Positions 14,634 through 21,555 of a stretch of DNA of 27,521 nucleotides are shown piece after piece (within the stretch, counting starts at the first letter, position 1; every line of letters begins with the position of its first letter). Source of the DNA: DATJXG01 sp035500455. GTDB lineage: Bacteria > Acidobacteriota > Terriglobia > Terriglobales > Acidobacteriaceae. The DNA lies in assembly GCA_035500455.1 (NCBI GenBank), contig DATJXG010000092.1:1-27521 (forward strand), in the 5' to 3' direction. The notes beneath the pieces were generated by a model. That model made no database searches and was not told where the DNA came from. It saw nothing but the letters and a program-made list of their open reading frames with translations. The position numbers and the translations under genes are program-made.

Positions 14634-15061
14634 TGGTAGGGATGACCCTTCAGGATAGTGAACGCCCGATAAAGTTGCTCCAGCAGCACCACCCGCGCCA
14701 GTTCGTGCGACAAAGTCATTTTGCCGAAAGAGAGCGTTGCGGCTGCCGCCTTTCTTGCTTCTTCGCTGAACCCATCTGCTGGTCCGACGGCGAAGAGCAG
14801 AGGCTGCGAACTGCTTTGCTGATGGCTTTCCAGGAATTTCGAGAACTCTTCCGAGGAAAACTGTTTGCCGCGGGAGTCCAACACCACCAGCCGCGCCTTT
14901 GTCTGAGATTTGGGGTTCGCAAGAGCCAGAAGAGAGGATTCGTCCTTGAAAGCCACACCCTCAACTTGCGCGTAGCGGGAAAGCCGCTTGAGGTATTCGC
15001 CGGTCAGCGCCTGGATGGCAGGTTCTTTGCTCTTTCCGATCCAGGCGACTGTAATTTTCAC
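14618..15061 (-). CDS. rlmH: 23S rRNA pseudouridine-1915 N3-methyltransferase RlmH
   Basis: This 147-aa protein matches the RlmH (YbeA) SPOUT methyltransferase along its length. It has the N-terminal KITVAWIGKSKEP strand and helix, then LLFAVGPADGFSEE (the glycine-rich AdoMet knot loop), and LSFGKMTLSHELARVVLLEQLYRA before GHPYH near the C-terminus. Family members are about 155 aa. The enzyme methylates pseudouridine 1915 of helix 69 on the assembled 70S ribosome. The start is GTG (15061), and its first bases overlap the rsfS stop codon (GTGA, 15058-15061), so translation is coupled to rsfS. The usual short C-terminus is lengthened to ...HLGHR inside a 16-base duplication. Assignment is firm. 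Confidence 0.96.
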   Translation of the reverse strand: MKITVAWIGKSKEPAIQALTGEYLKRLSRYAQVEGVAFKDESSLLALANPKSQTKARLVVLDSRGKQFSSEEFSKFLESHQQSSSQPLLFAVGPADGFSEEARKAAAATLSFGKMTLSHELARVVLLEQLYRAFTILKGHPYHLGHR

Positions 15062-15480
15062 GCGCGCTTACGCCGCAGGCCGGTGGGAGCGCGGGGCTTG
15101 GCCCGTTTGGCTTTGGCGTCCTGGACCTCCGCCGGCTCCAGCCGCTTGGCGGATTTCCACAGCCGCTCCAGATCGTAGTACTGGCGGGCCTTTTCAGAGA
15201 AAATGTGCACCACAAAATCCACGTAGTCGAGCAGCACCCACTCCGCCTGCTTGTAGCCTTCGACATGGCGCACCCGCATGCCGGTTTTCTCTAGGCGTTG
15301 TTCGACCTCGTCGGAGATAGCCTGCACCTGCCGCGGATTGGTGCCGCTGCACACCACAAAATAGTCAGTGAAGGCGCCGGAATCTTTTTCCATTTCCAGG
15401 ACGGTCAATTCTTCCGCCTTCTTTTCCTGGCAGGCGGCGATGGCTTCTGAGATTTGGCGTTTCAGGCCGGAATTCTTCAT
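15058..15480 (-). CDS. rsfS: Ribosomal silencing factor RsfS
   Basis: This 140-aa protein is of the RsfS/YbeB/Iojap family. The core has ISEAIAACQEKKAEELTVLEM, DYFVVCSGTNPRQVQAISDEV, EGYKQAEWVLLDYVDFVVHIF and YYDLERLW. RsfS binds ribosomal protein L14 and blocks subunit joining during starvation. The family is usually about 105-120 aa; the extra length here is a basic C-terminal tail rich in Lys, Arg and Ala (about residues 118-140). nadD lies upstream and rlmH overlaps downstream, the classical arrangement. No Shine-Dalgarno sequence precedes the ATG; instead an array of 7-base units starts 4 bases away. Confidence 0.96.
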   Translation of the reverse strand: MKNSGLKRQISEAIAACQEKKAEELTVLEMEKDSGAFTDYFVVCSGTNPRQVQAISDEVEQRLEKTGMRVRHVEGYKQAEWVLLDYVDFVVHIFSEKARQYYDLERLWKSAKRLEPAEVQDAKAKRAKPRAPTGLRRKRA

Positions 15481-15483
15481 TCA

Positions 15484-15504
15484 GTCGTTGGCCGTTGGTC
15501 GTTG
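15484..15504. repeat. Three GYCGTTG heptamers abutting the rsfS start codon
   Basis: On the plus strand the units are GTCGTTG (15484-15490), GCCGTTG (15491-15497) and GTCGTTG (15498-15504), followed by a partial GCC. On the rsfS (minus) strand they read CAACGAC and lie immediately before the ATG, where a Shine-Dalgarno sequence would be expected. No inverted partner was seen in this gap. Confidence 0.85.
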
Positions 15505-15538
15505 GCCAGAACACATTGTAGCTGAGATGGCCACACCT

Positions 15539-15570
15539 GGGGTCTGATGCGCGTGGGGTCTGATGCGCGT
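15539..15570. repeat. Exact 16-base tandem duplication upstream of rsfS
   Basis: GGGGTCTGATGCGCGT occurs at 15539-15554 and 15555-15570 with no change. The unit differs from that of the 16-base duplication at the rlmH stop codon. Confidence 0.95.
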
Positions 15571-15633
15571 TTTGGACCTAATGGCCTGTGGTGAAAGTCG
15601 GAGTGCGGCTGGCGAGCGGCACTTTTCGTGAAT

Positions 15634-15663
15634 TGTCATTCCGAGCGAAGCGAGGGATCTGAG
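15634..15663. repeat. Dispersed TGTCATTCCGAGCGAAGCGA element
   Basis: The segment starting TGTCATTCCGAGCGAAGCGA and ending GGGATCTGAG matches a short sequence that I recall as widely scattered between genes in acidobacterial and other genomes, often mis-annotated as small proteins ending SLASLGMT. That recollection cannot be checked here, and only one copy is present in the window. Confidence 0.5.
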
Positions 15664-15796
15664 TTTGTGCCGGACGCGAAAGCCTGGCCGCGCGGGCAAG
15701 AACCTAGATGATGACAATGAGAGACGGGGTGACAAGGTCGGGTGAATTGAGGGACGAATAAAGGATTCTCACTTTCACCATTGGCCGCTAAACTAA

Positions 15797-16504
15797 CTAA
15801 CGCCCGGAATACAGCCCGAGCTTCTTGATATATTCCGCCACCGATTCATCCAGAAATCTGCCCAGCGGCTTCTTGGCCGCGATGGCAGCGCGGATTTCGG
15901 TAGCGGAAATCGGCTGGTGAACCTTTTCCAGCAGATGCACCGTCACCCCGGTGAGCGCGATCTGGCCTTTGGCGGCCTGCTTCGCGAACGGCTTGGTGAC
16001 CGCCGGGGATGGCCGCAGGCTTTCAGGCAAGGCATTGGCCACATCGGCCAGCGAAAAGCCCGGCCGGCTCGCAACTATAAATTCAACTTCGCGGAATAAA
16101 GCTTCCGCCTGGTGCCATTTCGCGATCTCTTCGAAAGCGTCGATGCCGATCAGAAAGAACAGCCGGTCGGCTTTCTTCAGTGTCTGCTTCAGGCGGAGCA
16201 CGGTATCAATCGAATAATTGGGACGAGGGCCGGATTTCCCTTTCTTGTCAACCGGTACCGGGGCCGTTTCAGCGGGAGCCTCCAGCAAGGACGGCACAAA
16301 CGCTTTCTCCCCGGCGGTCGCCAGCGCCACCATCGCATAGCGATGGGCATATGCCGCCAATGACCCATTTTGCCGGTGCGGAGGAATGTTGGCGGGAACG
16401 AAATAAATTCGTCCGAGTTTGAACTGTTCCATCGCCGCCCGCGCCAGCGCGACGTGCCCGCGGTGGATTGGATCGAAAGTGCCGCCGAACAGGCCGATAT
16501 CCAT
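15797..16504 (-). CDS. nadD: Nicotinate-nucleotide adenylyltransferase NadD
   Basis: The start is set at 16504 so that the protein begins MDIGLFGGTFDPIHRGHVAL, the diagnostic nucleotidyltransferase opening with the ATP-binding (H/T)xGH motif; an upstream in-frame start at 16576 would translate repeat DNA. The 235-aa product has VPANIPPHR (substrate region), FFLIGIDAFEEIAKWHQAE, and ISATEIRAAI near the end (family I-S-[AS]-T-x-I-R). It catalyses NaMN + ATP to NaAD + PPi in NAD synthesis. Most homologues are 190-215 aa; the extra residues are an insert near 75-105 (EAPAETAPVPVDKKGKSG). It precedes rsfS-rlmH on the same strand. No good ribosome site is visible. Confidence 0.96.
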   Translation of the reverse strand: MDIGLFGGTFDPIHRGHVALARAAMEQFKLGRIYFVPANIPPHRQNGSLAAYAHRYAMVALATAGEKAFVPSLLEAPAETAPVPVDKKGKSGPRPNYSIDTVLRLKQTLKKADRLFFLIGIDAFEEIAKWHQAEALFREVEFIVASRPGFSLADVANALPESLRPSPAVTKPFAKQAAKGQIALTGVTVHLLEKVHQPISATEIRAAIAAKKPLGRFLDESVAEYIKKLGLYSGR

Positions 16505-16547
16505 CGCATGAATATCTTTGAAATAGCCGGTTGTGTCTAGTGGCGCG

Positions 16548-16698
16548 GTGCTCAGCCTTCGGCTTTCAGCACTCAACCCCGCGGCGGTTGTCCCCTAAGT
16601 CCAGCAGGAGCGGAACGCCCGGGCAGGTCCCGGGCCACCCCACCCGGTTTCAGCATGCGGCCGAATGCTGAGTGCTAAGTGCTAAGTGCTGAGTGCTT
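16548..16698. repeat. TRAGTGC heptamer array with inverted partner
   Basis: The right arm contains four consecutive units, TGAGTGC, TAAGTGC, TAAGTGC and TGAGTGC (16669-16696). The left arm (16548-16578) contains the reverse-complement word GCACTCA (16570-16576) and related TGCTCAGC and TTTCAGC words. The two arms can pair imperfectly across about 85 bases of GC-rich DNA. Confidence 0.8.
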
Positions 16699-16775
16699 GC
16701 CTACCCCCGGAACCAACTCCGTCACCCCCCCAAAGCACAGGCGGGCAGGCACTTAACTACACTCTCGTAACTCGC

Positions 16776-16799
16776 GGTATTCCCCTTCCGGGAAATACC
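16776..16799 (+). promoter_or_regulatory. Hairpin immediately upstream of the kinase ribosome site
   Basis: GGTATTCCCC (16776-16785) pairs with GGGAAATACC (16790-16799) with one C/A mismatch and a TTCC loop. It ends 4 bases before AGGGG (16804-16808) and 11 bases before the ATG. It could mask or present the ribosome site, or mark a protein-binding site; the sequence does not decide this. Confidence 0.4.
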
Positions 16800-16810
16800 A
16801 TTTAGGGGAA

Positions 16811-19081
16811 ATGCGAGCGAAGTTCCCCCATCTCCGTACCCCGCTTATCGCTCCGGCACGGGCTCCGATCCTGCGCTATGGCGTCGCTGTGCTCAGCATC
16901 GTTCTGGCGCTGATTCCGGCCGTCCTCCTGGCCAACGTGGTGGAGAGCCGGCTGGCGGTGTTTGCCGTCGCCATCATGGTCAGCGCCTGGTATGGCGGAT
17001 GGAAGCCCGGCCTGGTAGCGACTTCTTTCGCCCTCACTGTGAGCGCCTATTTTTCCCTCGGCGGGCACCACTCGGCCGCGGAAAACCGCCAGGCGATCTT
17101 CCACCTCGCCCTGTTCGTCTCCGTAGCCGGCCTGATCTGCTGGTTCAACGCGGCTCTGCGTGGAGCGCAGGAAGGCCTGCGCCGCTCCGAGCTGAATTTC
17201 CGCTCGCTGGTTACGAATGCTCCCTATGGAATCTGCCGCTTCGACCATGCGGGCACGATTGTCGAGGGCAATCCGGCGCTGGTTTCCATGCTGGGCTACG
17301 AATCCAACGCTGAACTAGCCGGCCGCAATCTCACCAGCCTGCACACCGACGTGCAGCAGTGGTTCGAGCTGGCCGACCGCTTTCGCTCCGGCCATCGCTT
17401 CAGCGGTATACCCGCGGAGTGGGTTTGCAAGAACGGAAAAACCATCGCGGTACGGCTTTCCGGCAACTCGGTGCGGGAAGGAAATGCCGATTTCTTCGAG
17501 CTTTACGCCGAGGACGTGACCGAGCGCCGCGCCCTCGAGCTGCAATTGCGCCAAAGCCAGAAGATGGAAGCCGTGGGCCGGCTGGCGGGCGGGATCGCGC
17601 ACGACTTCAACAACCTGCTCATGGTGATCTCCGGCTATTGCGAATTTCTGATGAATCGCTCCGCCATGAATCCCGAGCTAAGCGGGCCGGCCGGGGAGAT
17701 CGCTGCCGCCGCCGACCGCGCCACCACTCTTACCCGCCAGTTGCTGGCTTTCAGCCGCAAGCAGATGCTCGCCCCCAAAGTCTTCGATCTCAACTCGGTG
17801 GTGAATGAGAACCTGAAAATGCTTGCCCGGTTGATCGGAGAAGATATCGACCTGGTGCGAATTCCGGGCGTCGATCTCGGCCGCGTGAAAGCCGATCCCG
17901 GGCAGATCGAACAGGTCATCATGAATCTCGCGGTCAACGCCCGCGACGCTATGCCGCGCGGCGGGCGCCTCACCATCGAAACCTCAAATATCTATCTCGA
18001 CGAGAGCTACACCAGCTTCCATACCCCGGTAAAACCCGGCGAGTACGTGATGCTTGCAGTTAGCGACAACGGCGGCGGCATGGACACGGAGACCCAATCT
18101 CACATTTTCGAGCCCTTCTTCACCACCAAGGGCCAGCAGGGAACGGGGTTGGGCCTCTCCACCGTTTACGGCATCGTCAAGCAAAGCGGAGGCTATGTCT
18201 GGGTGTACAGCGAGGTGGGGAGGGGAACGACGTTCAAGATTTATCTGCCGCGGGTGGTCGAAAGCGGCGAGTCTGCTGCCCAGGATTCACCCGCGCCACA
18301 GGCGCAATACCACCGGGCGCAGGAAACCATCCTGCTGGTGGAAGACGAAGTCACCCTCCGCGGCCTGGTGCGCCAATACCTCGAAAGCCAGGGCTACACC
18401 GTGCTGGAGGCCCCGGATGGGGCTTCCGCCATCGCTTTGTCCGCAACTCACCCCGGCCCCATTCACCTGCTGCTGACCGATGTCATCATGCCCGGCATGA
18501 ACGGGCGGGAATTGTCGCAGCGAATCTCCTCGGTCCGGCCCGAAACCAAGGTGCTGTTCGTTTCCGGATACACCGAGAACGTGATCGGCGAGAACGGAAT
18601 GCTGGAGCCCGGCGTTTCCTTCCTGCAGAAACCGTTCTCACTTACGGCGTTGAGAACCAGAGTGCGGGAATTGCTCGACCAGCCCGTACAGCAGGAGGTC
18701 TCTTCCGCCGCTCGGATCGCCGCACTTACCTATCTCCACGGCCGCGAGAAATTCGTTTCCCTCCGCGCCCAACGCTTCAACCTGCAGGTTCCGCTCAGGT
18801 ATCGGCTGGTGGGAGAACGCGAATGGCGCCAGGGCACTACGGAAAACATCAGCCGCTCGGGGATGTTGTTCCGCGCCGAGGAGATGGTTTCACCCAGCGC
18901 GCTGGTCGAGATCAACATGGTGCTGCCGGTTGAGATCGCCGGCCTGGCGGCGGCGGAAGTCATCTGCCGCGGCGAAGTGGTGCGCACTTTGATGCCGGAG
19001 AAAAGCAGCCAGCCTCCCGCGCTCGCCGCCAAGATTCTGCAGTATCAATTCCAGCACAGCCCGCGTGCGGCGCACGCCTAG
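16811..19081 (+). CDS. Hybrid histidine kinase with receiver and C-terminal PilZ domain
   Basis: This 756-aa protein starts with three or four membrane helices in a DUF4118/KdpD-like region (about 20-115). Then come a PAS domain (about 125-240), a HisKA dimerisation helix with H264 in GGIAHDFNN, and an HATPase (N376 in NLAVNARDA, D419-NGGG, GTGLGLSTVYGIVKQSGG). A receiver domain follows (acidic E511/D512, phospho-acceptor D557 in LLTDVIMPG, K607), then a PilZ domain (about 650-750, N679-x-S-x-x-G684). All catalytic residues of the phosphorelay are present. PilZ domains commonly bind cyclic-di-GMP, but the arginine motif here is R-x-x-R rather than R-x-x-x-R. The PilZ part closely resembles the separate protein at 19885-20262, suggesting duplication and fusion. 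AGGGG lies only 2 bases before the ATG. Confidence 0.93.
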   Translation: MRAKFPHLRTPLIAPARAPILRYGVAVLSIVLALIPAVLLANVVESRLAVFAVAIMVSAWYGGWKPGLVATSFALTVSAYFSLGGHHSAAENRQAIFHLALFVSVAGLICWFNAALRGAQEGLRRSELNFRSLVTNAPYGICRFDHAGTIVEGNPALVSMLGYESNAELAGRNLTSLHTDVQQWFELADRFRSGHRFSGIPAEWVCKNGKTIAVRLSGNSVREGNADFFELYAEDVTERRALELQLRQSQKMEAVGRLAGGIAHDFNNLLMVISGYCEFLMNRSAMNPELSGPAGEIAAAADRATTLTRQLLAFSRKQMLAPKVFDLNSVVNENLKMLARLIGEDIDLVRIPGVDLGRVKADPGQIEQVIMNLAVNARDAMPRGGRLTIETSNIYLDESYTSFHTPVKPGEYVMLAVSDNGGGMDTETQSHIFEPFFTTKGQQGTGLGLSTVYGIVKQSGGYVWVYSEVGRGTTFKIYLPRVVESGESAAQDSPAPQAQYHRAQETILLVEDEVTLRGLVRQYLESQGYTVLEAPDGASAIALSATHPGPIHLLLTDVIMPGMNGRELSQRISSVRPETKVLFVSGYTENVIGENGMLEPGVSFLQKPFSLTALRTRVRELLDQPVQQEVSSAARIAALTYLHGREKFVSLRAQRFNLQVPLRYRLVGEREWRQGTTENISRSGMLFRAEEMVSPSALVEINMVLPVEIAGLAAAEVICRGEVVRTLMPEKSSQPPALAAKILQYQFQHSPRAAHA

Positions 19082-19082
19082 C

Positions 19083-19148
19083 GGCTGCGAAAAAGCTCCG
19101 ATTCGTCTGCATCGCTGGAAGGGCACTTCAGAGGCTGCGGAAAAACTC
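19083..19148. repeat. GGCTGCGGAAAAACTC-type words downstream of the kinase
   Basis: GGCTGCGAAAAAGCTC (19083-19098) and GAGGCTGCGGAAAAACTC (19131-19148) lie within 70 bases of the kinase stop codon. A related segment, TTGCGGAAAAACTC with similar preceding bases (GCACAGTTCAGA), lies about 45 bases downstream of the small exported gene that ends at 23953. Confidence 0.6.
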
Positions 19149-19172
19149 ACGAAAATTGATCCCCGTGGAAGA

Positions 19173-19223
19173 GCGGCCCTTCAGGGCCGCGTAAATCTCA
19201 CAAATCAATAAGGGCTTCAGCCC
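19173..19223. repeat. Two hairpins with TTCA loops
   Basis: GCGGCCCTTCAGGGCCGC (19173-19190) is a perfect palindrome around TTCA, and GGGCTTCAGCCC (19212-19223) is a second, shorter palindrome with the same loop. They lie 90-140 bases after the kinase stop codon. They may end its transcript, although no T-tract follows. Words of this kind are, in my recollection, dispersed in acidobacterial genomes. Confidence 0.65.
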
Positions 19224-19785
19224 CGGTGGTCGTTTCTCCGCGGCGTAGAACTGATAATTGAGGAAGGTTCGTTGTCTATCGAGGGCGGGACTTTCTCCGC
19301 AACACCTCAACGCAATTTCACTCAGCGATTCTTACCCCAGCTACGGGTACAAGGTCGGAGTGTTGGGTGCGAAGGCCCTGTTTTCACCGTATAACAGCCG
19401 CTCTCGCTGCGAACTGTCCCGAATTCGCACAAAGTTGGACGAAGCTGAGGGAGTGGATGCATCTGAGCCCAGAAAAGTTACCGGGAAGTTTTTCCAGAGA
19501 GGGATTCATCCGGACAACAACCATCGGGCGATATGCGAGTGGACTCCCGTAATTAGCGCCGTCCCACATTGGGAACTAGCATGCAACTATGCGGAACGAA
19601 CTCCCCCTGCTCCGTGAAGTGTCCCTTTTCTCCCATGAAAAGGGCAGGCGGAACCCGGCGCAAAGTCTCGTTAGGATCTCCGATCCGGCGGCGAGCGATG
19701 TCCCGGTCTGGCCGCAGGTGCAGGACAGTTCTGCGTCTCATCTGAATTCAGCCAGCAAGCAAACTTTTCAATTCCAAGGCATTTT

Positions 19786-19808
19786 GCCGTCCGGTTCGTC
19801 CGGACGGC
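19786..19808. promoter_or_regulatory. Perfect 9-bp hairpin upstream of the PilZ gene
   Basis: GCCGTCCGG (19786-19794) and CCGGACGGC (19800-19808) pair perfectly around TTCGT. The hairpin lies 76 bases before the ATG at 19885. T residues lie before rather than after it on the plus strand, so it is not a terminator for upstream RNA. A leader structure or an operator is possible. Confidence 0.4.
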
Positions 19809-19884
19809 GGAGTTCCATAACCCTCCCCGCTTTGAGAACACCAGTGTGGGAGGCCTTCAAGACGCAATCCCCCTGGAGGTTTCC

Positions 19885-20262
19885 ATGTCTGCTCATGCAA
19901 TCGTGCCACAGTTCGTCAACAAACGTGCCAAAGTCACTCCGTTTCGTGCCACACGTTACGACCTTCACATCCCGCTGAAATACCGGCCGGTTGGGGAGAG
20001 CCAGTGGCGTGAGGCCACCACCGAAAACATCAGCCGCTCGGGAGTGCTGTTCCGCGCGGATGAGAAAATTTCGCCCAAGACCCAACTGGAATTCAATCTC
20101 GTGCTGCCCGTGGGCCCGGCCGGGCCGGCGCCGGCAGAGGTTGTGTGCCGGGGCGAAGTCGTTCGCAGAGACGATTCCGATAACCGCAACACTGGCCGCA
20201 TTCTGGCCGCCAAAATCGTGCAGTACCACTTCGAACACGGCGCCAAGACCGCGCAAGCCTAG
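19885..20262 (+). CDS. Stand-alone PilZ-domain protein
   Basis: The start at 19885 has GGAGG (19875-19879) 5 bases upstream and gives 125 aa. The single domain contains RATRYDLHIPLKYR (residues 21-34) and TTENISRSGVLF (45-56), the latter giving N48-x-S50-x-x-G53 of the PilZ signature. The first arginine motif is R21-x-x-R24, one residue shorter than the canonical R-x-x-x-R, so cyclic-di-GMP binding is plausible but not certain. It is strikingly similar to the C-terminal domain of the hybrid kinase 0.8 kb upstream (TTENISRSG, AEV-x-CRGEVVR, LAAKI-x-QY-x-F-x-H). PilZ proteins act as cytosolic effectors on motility, secretion or polysaccharide machinery; the target is unknown. An intrinsic terminator follows. 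Confidence 0.9.
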   Translation: MSAHAIVPQFVNKRAKVTPFRATRYDLHIPLKYRPVGESQWREATTENISRSGVLFRADEKISPKTQLEFNLVLPVGPAGPAPAEVVCRGEVVRRDDSDNRNTGRILAAKIVQYHFEHGAKTAQA

Positions 20263-20294
20263 ACTCGCATCGCCAGCGCGTGGGGAAAGTTCAT

Positions 20295-20325
20295 GAGGCG
20301 GCATCGGCGCCGCCTCTAATTTTTT
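20295..20325 (+). terminator. Intrinsic terminator after the PilZ gene
   Basis: GAGGCGGC (20295-20302) and GCCGCCTC (20309-20316) form a perfect 8-bp GC stem with loop ATCGGC. TAA and then a run of six T (20320-20325) follow. It lies 33 bases after the PilZ stop codon and has the full form of a Rho-independent terminator. Confidence 0.85.
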
Positions 20326-20351
20326 GCTCCCACGATCTCGTTCTGAAGAAG

Positions 20352-20453
20352 TCCTTCGTGAACTTTCGTGTTCTTCGTGGTTGCCTTTGACTTTCCTCGC
20401 CGGAACCAAAGCAAACCACCAAGGACACCAAGGGTCCACGAGGGTTCACCAAG
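20352..20453. repeat. CTTCGTG-word inverted repeat, copy 2
   Basis: The left arm (20352-20388: CCTTCGTGAAC, TTTCGTG, TTCTTCGTGGTTGCC) faces a right arm (20407-20453: AAACCACCAAGGACACC, AAGGGTCC, ACGAGGGTTCACC) that is its imperfect reverse complement. The words are those of the element at 11134-11247. It sits between the convergent PilZ and obgE genes, downstream of the PilZ terminator. Confidence 0.8.
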
Positions 20454-20487
20454 AGCCCCGTTAAAGGCGACAGGCAATTGCAACCGC

Positions 20488-21549
20488 CTAGAACTCGGCA
20501 GCTGCTTCGGAACTCGCGGGGGCAAGGTGATCGGTGGCTCGCCGCAATTCCTCGACCTTCTCCGCGATCGCGTATTTCAGCTCTTCAATTCCCTTGCCGG
20601 TGACCGCCGAAACCGCGAACAATTCCAGCCCCTGTTCTTTGCAGTAGCGCTTCAGCCGTGCCAGCTTTTCCTTGTTGGCGGCGTCAATTTTCGAGGCCAC
20701 CATGATCGTCGGTTTCTGCTCCAGCCCGGCGCCGAAACTCGCCAGCTCGCTGGTAATGACCTCGACATCCTTCACCGGATCGGGCCTTCCGCTGGAATCG
20801 GAAACGTCCACCAGATGCACCAGCAGGCGCGTGCGTTCAATGTGCCGGAGAAATTGCATCCCCAGGCCGGCGCCGGAATGCGCGCCCTCGATCAAGCCCG
20901 GAATATCGGCGACGACAAAGCTTTTCTGCTCGGGCTCCTCGCCCACCACGACTACGCCCAGGTTCGGCTCAAGCGTGGTAAAGGGATAATCGGCGATTTT
21001 GGGGCGCGCCGCTGAAATGCGCGAAATCAGCGTGGACTTCCCGACGTTGGGATAGCCCACCAGCCCGGCATCAGCCAGCAGCTTCAGCTCCAGGCGATAA
21101 ACCCGCTCTTCTCCGGGTCGGCCGGTCTCAACCTCTCGCGGAGCCTGATGAGTTGAAGTTGCAAACTGAGCGTTGCCCCGTCCGCCACGGCCGCCGCGGG
21201 CCACAACGATTCGTTCGTCGGCATGCGAGAAGTCATGGATTTTTGCGCCAGTTTCGTCATCGTAGAGGATGGTTCCGACCGGCACTTTCAGCAGGATGTC
21301 TTCGCCTTCGCGTCCGGTTCTGTTGGAGCCTTCGCCATGGCGTCCGCGCTGCGCTTTGTATTCGGGATTGAAGCGGAAGTGTACCAGCGTGTTGTGGCGC
21401 TCGCTGGATTCCATGTAGATGTCGCCGCCCTTGCCGCCGTCCCCGCCCGAGGGTCCGCCGCGCGGCACGAATTTCTCGCGCCGGAAGGCAAGGCAACCGT
21501 TGCCCCCGTCGCCGGCCTTAACTCGGATTTTGGCTTCATCGATGAACAT
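20488..21549 (-). CDS. obgE: Obg GTPase (ribosome assembly)
   Basis: This 353-aa protein has the glycine-rich Obg fold (GDGGNG, GGPSGGDGGKGGD and ARGGRGGRGNAQFAT, residues 1-158) followed by the GTPase domain. That domain has G1 GYPNVGKST (165-173), the switch TTLEPN, G3 DIPGLIEGAHSG (from D215), G4 ASKID (285-289) and G5 SAVTG. The G4 motif has Ser for the usual Asn of NKxD. Obg binds the 50S subunit during late assembly and links to stress responses. It follows rplU and rpmA on the same strand, the classical L21-L27-Obg order. No Shine-Dalgarno sequence is seen; a heptamer-type repeat begins 7 bases upstream of the ATG. Two repeat arms separate it from rpmA. Confidence 0.96.
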   Translation of the reverse strand: MFIDEAKIRVKAGDGGNGCLAFRREKFVPRGGPSGGDGGKGGDIYMESSERHNTLVHFRFNPEYKAQRGRHGEGSNRTGREGEDILLKVPVGTILYDDETGAKIHDFSHADERIVVARGGRGGRGNAQFATSTHQAPREVETGRPGEERVYRLELKLLADAGLVGYPNVGKSTLISRISAARPKIADYPFTTLEPNLGVVVVGEEPEQKSFVVADIPGLIEGAHSGAGLGMQFLRHIERTRLLVHLVDVSDSSGRPDPVKDVEVITSELASFGAGLEQKPTIMVASKIDAANKEKLARLKRYCKEQGLELFAVSAVTGKGIEELKYAIAEKVEELRRATDHLAPASSEAAAEF

Positions 21550-21555
21550 CGAAGA

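Larger units (their letters stand above)
15481..15796. other. nadD-rsfS intergenic region composed of repeats
   Basis: These 316 bases lie between the nadD stop and the rsfS start. They contain the heptamer array at 15484-15504, the 16-base tandem duplication at 15539-15570, and a TGTCATTCCGAGCG-type dispersed element at 15634-15663. An open frame on the minus strand is read through these repeats and is not accepted as a gene. Nothing else is recognised. Confidence 0.7.
16505..16810. other. nadD / kinase divergent intergenic region
   Basis: These 306 bases separate nadD (minus) from the hybrid kinase (plus). They hold the TRAGTGC heptamer inverted repeat (16548-16698) and a hairpin just before the kinase start (16776-16799). 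Apart from these I see no gene and no clear promoter. Confidence 0.6.
19082..19884. other. 803-base gap without supported gene
   Basis: Between the hybrid kinase and the stand-alone PilZ gene I find no recognisable protein. The gap holds two GGCTGCG-GAAAA-type words (19083-19148) and two TTCA-loop hairpins (19173-19223). It also has an 8-bp hairpin (CCCTTTTC 19623-19630 with GAAAAGGG 19637-19644) and a 9-bp hairpin (19786-19808). Open frames in it lack ribosome sites and any family resemblance. Its length and its mosaic of repeats suggest decayed or inserted DNA. Confidence 0.55.

Noticed and set aside
15484..15570. CRISPR-like array near rsfS
   Set aside because: The units are 7 and 16 bases in direct tandem without spacers, and no cas gene is present.
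15481..15735. 84-codon minus-strand frame between rsfS and nadD
   Set aside because: It reads through a tandem duplication, a heptamer array and a dispersed repeat; the SLASLGMT stretch is a typical product of that repeat.
19258..19617. 119-codon plus-strand frame in the large gap
   Set aside because: It has a non-ATG start, no ribosome site and no recognisable pattern, and is not continued by the PilZ frame.
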